18,361 nucleotides of DNA. Source: Collinsella aerofaciens. Lineage in GTDB: Bacteria > Actinomycetota > Coriobacteriia > Coriobacteriales > Coriobacteriaceae. The notes beneath the pieces are model-generated. The model worked only from the letters and a program-made list of their open reading frames with translations, ran no database searches and had not been told where the DNA came from. A program made the position numbers and the translations under genes. Within the stretch, counting starts at the first letter, position 1. The number at the start of each line of letters is the position of its first letter. Shown piece after piece: positions 14,454-18,361 of the stretch. The stretch is from NCBI GenBank assembly GCA_030841765.1, contig JAUUSS010000040.1, forward strand, positions 1 to 18,361, in the 5' to 3' direction.

Positions 14454-16197
14454 GGTGGATCATCTCCTTGGTAATTCGAACGACATCGGTGACCTCGCTC
14501 ACCTGCGCAAAAGCGGGCGAGACGGAAGATGCCAGACGGCGCGAGAGTTCAATAACCTGGGGAGGCTCCACGTAGGCACGCCGCATGAGATCGATGTTCG
14601 AGAATAGCTCGTGCGTGCGGCCGCGGTCGAGGATGCGACCGTCGGCCATTACCACAATGCGCTCGGCAAAATCCGAGACGACTTCCATATCGTGGCAGAC
14701 CATGATGACGGCGCAACCGCGCTCGGCCATGGTGCGCACCGTTTCCATGACGGTCATGCACTCGCGGTAATCAAGGCCGCTCGTGGGCTCGTCGAGCACG
14801 ACGATCTTGGGCTCAACCACTACGACGGAGGCAAGCGCCACCATTTGTCGCTGACCGCGCGAGAGCGAGAAGGGCGCCTCGTCGGCCGGCAAGCCAAAGC
14901 GGTCGATGACGAGCTGGGCGCGACGCAGAGCCTCGGCACGGTCGATGCCGGCAAGCTCCAGGCCAAAGGCGACCTCGTTGAGCACGGTGTCCTTGCAGAT
15001 CTGGCGGTCGGGGTTTTGGAAGAGGGTCGCGACCTCGCGAGCGATGCGGCTCGTGGGAACGGCTGCGGTATCCAGTCCCGTGACGCGCACGCTGCCCGAG
15101 GCGGGCTTAAGCAGGCCTGTGAGCAGCTTGGTGAGCGTGGTCTTGCCGGCACCGTTCTGGCCGACGATGCCCACGAGCTCGCCGGGATAGAGGGTCAGGT
15201 TGAGGTCGTGGACGGCGGCGCCGCCATTGGGATAGGCAAACTCAACATGGTCGAAGGTGAGTACGGGCTCGGCGTCCTTGGCATGAGGGCGCAACGACGG
15301 TGCATGCGGGGAACCGGCGGGCGCCTGGGCTTCGATGACCGCGTGTACGGGGTCGACGATGTCCGAAATCAGGCGCTCGGCCTCATCGACATCCAAGCAA
15401 GGGGTGCCGCTTACCAGGCCATCGGTTTGGAGGCTATTGAAGATACGCGTGACGCGAGGGCAGTCGACGCCGATGGCACGGAGCTCGTCGGTATGCGCGA
15501 AGACCTCGTGTGGCTCGCCCTGCAGCGCGATTTCGCCATGGTTGAGCACGAGCACGCGGTTGCAGTACTCTGAGAGCAGGGCGACCTTTTGCTCAACGAC
15601 GACGATGGTGATTCCAAGTGCGCGGTTTGCCTCACGCAGCGTCTCGAAAACCAACGTGGAGCTGGCGGGGTCGAGTGCCGCGGTGGGCTCGTCGAGAACC
15701 AAGACGCGCGGACGCATGGCGAGGATGGCGGCGATGGCTACCTTTTGCTTCTGTCCGCCCGAGAGGGTGGCGATCTCGCGGGCGCGCAGGTCGCTGATGC
15801 CGACGGTCTCGAGCGTTTCGCTCACGCGCTGCTCGATCTGGTCGTGGGGAACGCCAAAGTTCTCGAGGCCAAAGAGCATCTCGTCCTCGACGACCGAGGC
15901 GACCATCTGCGTGTCGATATCCTGCAGCACACTGCCGACGATTTGCGACACGTCGGTCAGCGAGACCTCGCAGGTGTCGTGGCCGTCAACCATGACGGAC
16001 CCAAAGAACGTGCCGGTGTAGTGGTGGGGCACGGCACCCGACAGGCAGGCGGCAAGCGTAGACTTGCCGGCGCCTGAGGGCCCGATGATGCCGATGAAAT
16101 CTCCCTTGTTCACGCTGAGCGAGATGTGGCTGAGCGCCTGCTCGGTCTGCGTGCCATAGGAGAACGAGACATCGTCGACGTTGATGATCGTTTCCAT
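14446..16197 (-). CDS. Fused double ATPase of an ECF transporter (EcfA1-EcfA2)
   Basis: A 583-residue protein of two ABC ATPase domains in tandem. Domain 1 (about 4-245): Walker A GPSGAGKST (39-47), signature LSGGQ (145-149), Walker B VLVLDEPT (165-172), and VVVEQ at the switch position. Domain 2 (about 311-550): Walker A GQNGAGKTT (346-354), Q-loop FQNPDRQ, signature LSRGQ (445-449), Walker B VVLDEPTSGLD (467-477), switch CHD. A Pro/Ala-rich linker joins them. ATP hydrolysis here drives uptake by the S component through EcfT. AAAGG precedes ATG 16197. The two ATP sites are not equal: domain 1 has Gln for the switch His and domain 2 has Arg in its signature. Confidence 0.92.
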   Translation of the reverse strand: METIINVDDVSFSYGTQTEQALSHISLSVNKGDFIGIIGPSGAGKSTLAACLSGAVPHHYTGTFFGSVMVDGHDTCEVSLTDVSQIVGSVLQDIDTQMVASVVEDEMLFGLENFGVPHDQIEQRVSETLETVGISDLRAREIATLSGGQKQKVAIAAILAMRPRVLVLDEPTAALDPASSTLVFETLREANRALGITIVVVEQKVALLSEYCNRVLVLNHGEIALQGEPHEVFAHTDELRAIGVDCPRVTRIFNSLQTDGLVSGTPCLDVDEAERLISDIVDPVHAVIEAQAPAGSPHAPSLRPHAKDAEPVLTFDHVEFAYPNGGAAVHDLNLTLYPGELVGIVGQNGAGKTTLTKLLTGLLKPASGSVRVTGLDTAAVPTSRIAREVATLFQNPDRQICKDTVLNEVAFGLELAGIDRAEALRRAQLVIDRFGLPADEAPFSLSRGQRQMVALASVVVVEPKIVVLDEPTSGLDYRECMTVMETVRTMAERGCAVIMVCHDMEVVSDFAERIVVMADGRILDRGRTHELFSNIDLMRRAYVEPPQVIELSRRLASSVSPAFAQVSEVTDVVRITKEMIHRG

Positions 16198-16215
16198 GGA
16201 TACCTTTCATAGTCA

Positions 16216-16259
16216 TTGGGGACGTTCTTTAATGACTAGTCGTTTAAGAACGTCCCCAA
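16216..16259. repeat. 14-bp inverted repeat, REP-like
   Basis: TTGGGGACGTTCTT (16216-16229) and AAGAACGTCCCCAA (16246-16259) pair perfectly around a 16-base loop. CTAGTCGTTT in the loop (16236-16245) is directly repeated at 16263-16272, followed by GGGACAG. Another GGGACAG stretch occurs at 13600-13606 before the 13641 terminator. These look like remnants of a dispersed intergenic repeat family. It lies inside the ECF operon, between S component and ATPase. Confidence 0.6.
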
Positions 16260-16303
16260 AAGCTAGTCGTTTGGGACAGTCTTTGATGGTGAAGCACGGA
16301 GAC

Positions 16304-16402
16304 GGCTTTACGAGGGGCCCCAGGTTGGCGCGAAAGAGGAGCGAAGCGTACTTGGGTACGCGAGCGACGAATGAACGCCAAGATGGGGTGGCTCGTAAAG
16401 CC
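16304..16402. repeat. Structured repeat, copy 2 (downstream of the S component)
   Basis: Arms GGCTTTACGAG (16304-16314) and CTCGTAAAGCC (16392-16402) pair perfectly, then CCCCA/TGGGG, a GG/GA internal loop, and TTGGCG (16325-16330) with CGCCAA (16376-16381). The core (16331-16375) holds GAAAGAGGAG, hairpin GCGTAC-TTGG-GTACGC and CGACGA.TGAACG, nearly identical to copy 1 at 150-194. It ends 8 bp past the S-component stop codon, in the same orientation to the upstream gene as copy 1. In this copy it sits between two genes of an operon. Confidence 0.75.
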
Positions 16403-16409
16403 GAGCGGG

Positions 16410-16982
16410 TTAGTTGAGCCTAAGGGCCTTCTGAATGGGCAGGTAGAGGGCGCCGACCAGAATGGCGTTAAAGACGGCGGTCATGGCGACGACGGGCAGC
16501 ATGGCGGCGGCGAGCTCGCCTACCACGCCGAGCATGGCCATCTTGATGATCATGAAGATGACGCCGGAGACAAAGGTGGTCAGGAAGGTTGCGACAATGG
16601 CGATCGCGGGCTTGACCTGACCGTTCTTGCCGGCGGCGTTGACGATGCCGGCCATGAGCATGGCGGCGATGCCTTCGGCGGCAAAATCGACAAAGGGCGA
16701 AGTGGTGGTGATCTGGATCACGGCAGCCGAGATGAGGCCAATGACGAGCGCCTGACCGATGTTGGGGCGAACGACCAGGATGGTGAGGCAGAAGGCCGAG
16801 ATGATGAACTCGGGGCTGATCATGCCGCCCGAGATGCCCGAGATTGCCTTGCCGACGGTGAAGTTGAGGATGAAGCCGGCGGCGAGCAGGATGGCGAGCA
16901 GGACGAGGGCGCGGACATCGAGTTTGCCGCGGTCGGCGGTCTGGACGGTGCGGGGCTGGGCGGCGGTGGTGTTCTGAGACAT
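16410..16982 (-). CDS. ECF transporter S component, TrpP-like tryptophan uptake protein
   Basis: A 190-residue integral membrane protein with about five to six helices starting near residue 25 (LVLLAILLAAGFILNF). The arrangement resembles Bacillus TrpP: VVRPNIGQALVIGLISAAV, then a TTTSP..DF loop, FVSGVIFMIIKMAMLG, LPVVAMTAVFNAILVGALY and a short basic tail. It should bind the substrate and deliver it through EcfT and EcfA, encoded next on the same strand. The leader peptide with three Trp codons upstream independently points to tryptophan. ATG 16982 follows AAAGGA by eight bases. The upstream in-frame TTG at 17012 lacks support. The N-terminal 20 residues are polar and variable. Confidence 0.8.
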   Translation of the reverse strand: MSQNTTAAQPRTVQTADRGKLDVRALVLLAILLAAGFILNFTVGKAISGISGGMISPEFIISAFCLTILVVRPNIGQALVIGLISAAVIQITTTSPFVDFAAEGIAAMLMAGIVNAAGKNGQVKPAIAIVATFLTTFVSGVIFMIIKMAMLGVVGELAAAMLPVVAMTAVFNAILVGALYLPIQKALRLN

Positions 16983-17027
16983 GGTGAAAATCCTTTCGGA
17001 AGGGGAGTGCAAGAGAAAAGCGGAGGC

Positions 17028-17157
17028 GCGTGATGCGAATGCGATCGGGCTCGAGATAGAAAAAGGCCCCCGGTCGAAACCGGAGGCCTTCCAATCACCT
17101 AGAGCGCAAAAACAGGCATGAGAGACTCACTGTCGACCGATCGTATTCGCATCACGC
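17028..17157 (-). repeat. Long-range complementary arms bracketing the attenuator terminator
   Basis: On the minus strand the leader-peptide segment 17157-17137 (starting GCGTGATGCGAATA) can pair with 17048-17028 (ending CGCATTCGCATCACGC) in 20 of 21 positions; the only mismatch is A17144 opposite C17041. The pair encloses the terminator hairpin. It can form only after read-through. It might shape antitermination, protect read-through RNA or affect S-component translation. Confidence 0.6.
17063..17090 (-). terminator. Attenuator terminator of the tryptophan transporter operon
   Basis: On the minus strand AAGGCCTCCGGT (17090-17079) pairs with ACCGGGGGCCTT (17074-17063) around a TTCG loop, followed by a run of T (17064-17060). 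It lies after the leader-peptide stop and before the S-component gene. TCGGTCGA (17140-17133), at the end of the leader ORF, can instead pair with 17077-17070 and break this hairpin. Confidence 0.88.
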
Positions 17158-17195
17158 CACCACCAGTTGTTGAGAGACGTCATCGTGTCCTTCAT
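17127..17195 (-). CDS. Tryptophan leader peptide (attenuation), 22 residues
   Basis: A short frame begins with ATG at 17195, eight bases after AAAGGAG, and reads MKDTMTSLNN, then three consecutive Trp codons (17165-17157), then RDANTIGRQ and stop TGA (17129-17127). Three Trp codons in 22 are far above expectation and are the hallmark of trp attenuators. A strong terminator follows 37 nt after the stop codon. When charged tRNA-Trp is scarce the ribosome should stall at 17165-17157, leaving 17140-17133 free to pair with the terminator's 3' arm. When Trp is plentiful the ribosome covers that segment and the terminator forms. The controlled gene is the TrpP-like S component, which fits. Confidence 0.88.
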   Translation of the reverse strand: MKDTMTSLNNWWWRDANTIGRQ

Positions 17196-17253
17196 ATTGG
17201 TGACTCCTTTCGTGATGCCATGGCGCGGTCGCACCTAGTTGCTGTTGCGCTGC

Positions 17254-17262
17254 ACTATAGCA
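17254..17262 (-). promoter_or_regulatory. Extended -10 promoter of the tryptophan transporter operon
   Basis: Minus strand TGC-TATAGT (17262-17254) is an extended -10 element about 60 bp before the leader-peptide ATG. No clear -35 is seen. Just upstream lie an 8-bp hairpin, AATCTTTT/AAAAGATT (17283-17301), and a CGGG-TTT-CCCG hairpin (17307-17317). Confidence 0.5.
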
Positions 17263-17328
17263 CAGCGAAGTGTGTGCGGGGGAATCTTTTTTGAAAAGAT
17301 TTCAGGCGGGTTTCCCGTCGGTCAATAA

Positions 17329-17372
17329 GAGCGGGCTAAGCGGGTGAGGTGACTCATGTGCCCCGCCCGCTC
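17329..17372 (-). terminator. Probable terminator of the C69 dipeptidase gene
   Basis: GAGCGGGC (17329-17336) pairs with GCCCGCTC (17365-17372), with further GC-rich pairing possible inside the loop. On the minus strand the stem is followed by TTATT. It separates the peptidase from the tryptophan transporter promoter. Confidence 0.5.
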
Positions 17373-17390
17373 AGCTAGGACATGAGGGTC

Positions 17391-18361
17391 TTAGGCCTTC
17401 TTGCGACGATAGATCACGTAGGCGCAGACACCGATGATGACGACGGCGCCAACGGCCATGGCGGCCATGTTGTTGCCCTCGGACTTCTCCTCGGCGGCCT
17501 CTTCCTCTTCGGCCTCGGGCTCGGCCACGTCCTCATCGGAAAGGGCCTCGTCGGCGTAGGTGATGGACTCGACCAGGCAGTCGTTGTCAGCATCGTAGTC
17601 ACTCGGGACGAACTCCTCGGAGAAATCGCCCTCCTTGAGGTAGTCGCGCATCTCCTCGAGCATGGCCTTGCACTTAACATAGGTGTTCTTGGTTGCAGCC
17701 TTGCCGGCCTTGTTGGCCAGGGCGGTACGGGCCTCGGTGCCTTCTTCGGCCTGCATGGCCTCGTCGACGGTCAGGTTCTGCTCGATGAGTTCCTTCTGCA
17801 GGGCGTCGAGATAGGCGCGGACGCCGGTGGCGCAGTGGTCGCGGTTCTCATAGGCGAGCGTGTTGATGTCCATGAGGACGTAGTTGATGGAGTTCTTGGG
17901 CTCCTCGTTGTTCACGACGTCTTCCTCTTCGCAGTGATCGAAGGAGACATCCTGATCGCTGAAGTAGGGGCTGACCTCGGTGAGCAGTGCGGAGTAGAAG
18001 GGGATGGCGACGGAGAATTCGGCGTTGGAGAGCATCTCCCACTGAATGGTCGCGATCTCGGGGTCCATGCCCTGACGGATCTGGAAGGTGTGGATCTCGG
18101 TGTTGCGGTTGGAGCCGATGGCATAGGCGCCGTCGGTGTTGGCGTTGAGGCCGGCGACATTCTCGCCGCGAGCGGCGAAGGAACGAATCATCTCAAAGGT
18201 GTTCCAGTCGGACTTGCCGGGCTGGAAGAACAGCGGCTGCATCTCGTGGACCAGGGCGCCGGTCGTGGCGCGAGCCTCTTCGCGCTCGTCCTTGACGATC
18301 TCGTAGTCGGTGCCCTCGGCAAGCGGAGCCATGAAGTAATCACGACCCTGGATATAGCGCG
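17391..18361 (-). CDS. C69-family dipeptidase, membrane-anchored, N-terminus outside the window
   Basis: The frame is open to the window edge, so only the C-terminal 322 residues are present; a Met at 18332 is internal, since YIQGRDYF precedes it in frame. The pattern FFQPGKSDW, ANTDGAYAIGSNRNTEIHTFQIR and SVAIPFYSALLTEVSPYF is typical of peptidase family C69 (PepD-like dipeptidases). The catalytic N-terminal cysteine would lie outside. After an acidic Glu/Ala-rich stretch (EPEAEEEEAAEE) comes one membrane helix (AAMAVGAVVIIGVCAYVIY) and a basic RRKKA tail, indicating a surface protein anchored by its C-terminus. No LPXTG motif is visible. It probably digests peptides outside the cell. Confidence 0.87.
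   Translation of the reverse strand, partial: RYIQGRDYFMAPLAEGTDYEIVKDEREEARATTGALVHEMQPLFFQPGKSDWNTFEMIRSFAARGENVAGLNANTDGAYAIGSNRNTEIHTFQIRQGMDPEIATIQWEMLSNAEFSVAIPFYSALLTEVSPYFSDQDVSFDHCEEEDVVNNEEPKNSINYVLMDINTLAYENRDHCATGVRAYLDALQKELIEQNLTVDEAMQAEEGTEARTALANKAGKAATKNTYVKCKAMLEEMRDYLKEGDFSEEFVPSDYDADNDCLVESITYADEALSDEDVAEPEAEEEEAAEEKSEGNNMAAMAVGAVVIIGVCAYVIYRRKKA

Noticed and set aside
14611..15573. A 320-codon plus-strand frame opposite the ATPase gene
   Set aside because: It is an antisense shadow. The minus strand carries both Walker and signature sets.
16983..17012. Extended N-terminus of the S component from an upstream TTG
   Set aside because: It would include the ribosome site AAAGGA as codons. 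ATG 16982 has correct spacing.
17013..17200. A T-box or other tRNA-sensing leader before the S component
   Set aside because: No T-box motif or specifier-loop layout is seen, and the short frame with three Trp codons plus terminator explains the region better.

Overview
The window reads as chromosomal DNA of a moderately GC-rich, Gram-positive anaerobe. A gut actinobacterium of the class Coriobacteriia, probably Collinsella or a close relative, is my best guess. It rests on codon and GC style, the DapH-type acetylated lysine pathway, fused ECF ATPases and C69 dipeptidase, not on a marker gene. I see no rRNA, tRNA, CRISPR array, phage or insertion-sequence gene.

Layout. (1) Positions 1-5631 are a diaminopimelate/lysine block. 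A minus-strand operon, lysA::dapA fusion - dapB - dapH, lies behind a lysine riboswitch (about 4137-4293). A divergent M20 amidohydrolase is the likely N-acetyl-diaminopimelate deacetylase of the same pathway. (2) Positions 5640-6681 hold a HigBA-type toxin-antitoxin pair with operator-like palindromes, followed by a small two-helix membrane protein. (3) Positions 6740-9221 hold a membrane-anchored FxLYD-type protein behind a hairpin that can mask its ribosome binding site, an XRE-like protein and a membrane-tethered Ser/Thr protein kinase. (4) Positions 9226-13677 contain a secreted coiled-coil cell-wall hydrolase (minus), a MOSC protein (minus), and a plus-strand pair of ATP-grasp ligase and aspartate racemase that looks like a D-aspartate cross-bridge module. 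(5) Positions 13707-17260 are a minus-strand ECF transporter operon: TrpP-like S component, fused double ATPase EcfA and EcfT. It is preceded by a short gene of 22 codons encoding a leader peptide with three consecutive Trp codons, then a strong terminator: a tryptophan attenuator. (6) Positions 17391-18361 are the 3' part of a membrane-anchored C69 dipeptidase gene that runs off the window.

How it fits together. Two amino-acid supply systems are each governed by their own product through RNA: lysine through a riboswitch, tryptophan uptake through leader-peptide attenuation. Several other genes concern the cell wall (DAP supply, D-Asp ligase/racemase, hydrolase, kinase).

The most notable points are the tryptophan attenuator in front of an ECF transporter, a 20-of-21 complementarity that brackets its terminator, the first-and-last-step lysine enzyme fusion with an intact internal start site, and a two-copy structured repeat (123-220 and 16304-16402) whose arms differ in sequence but keep their pairing.
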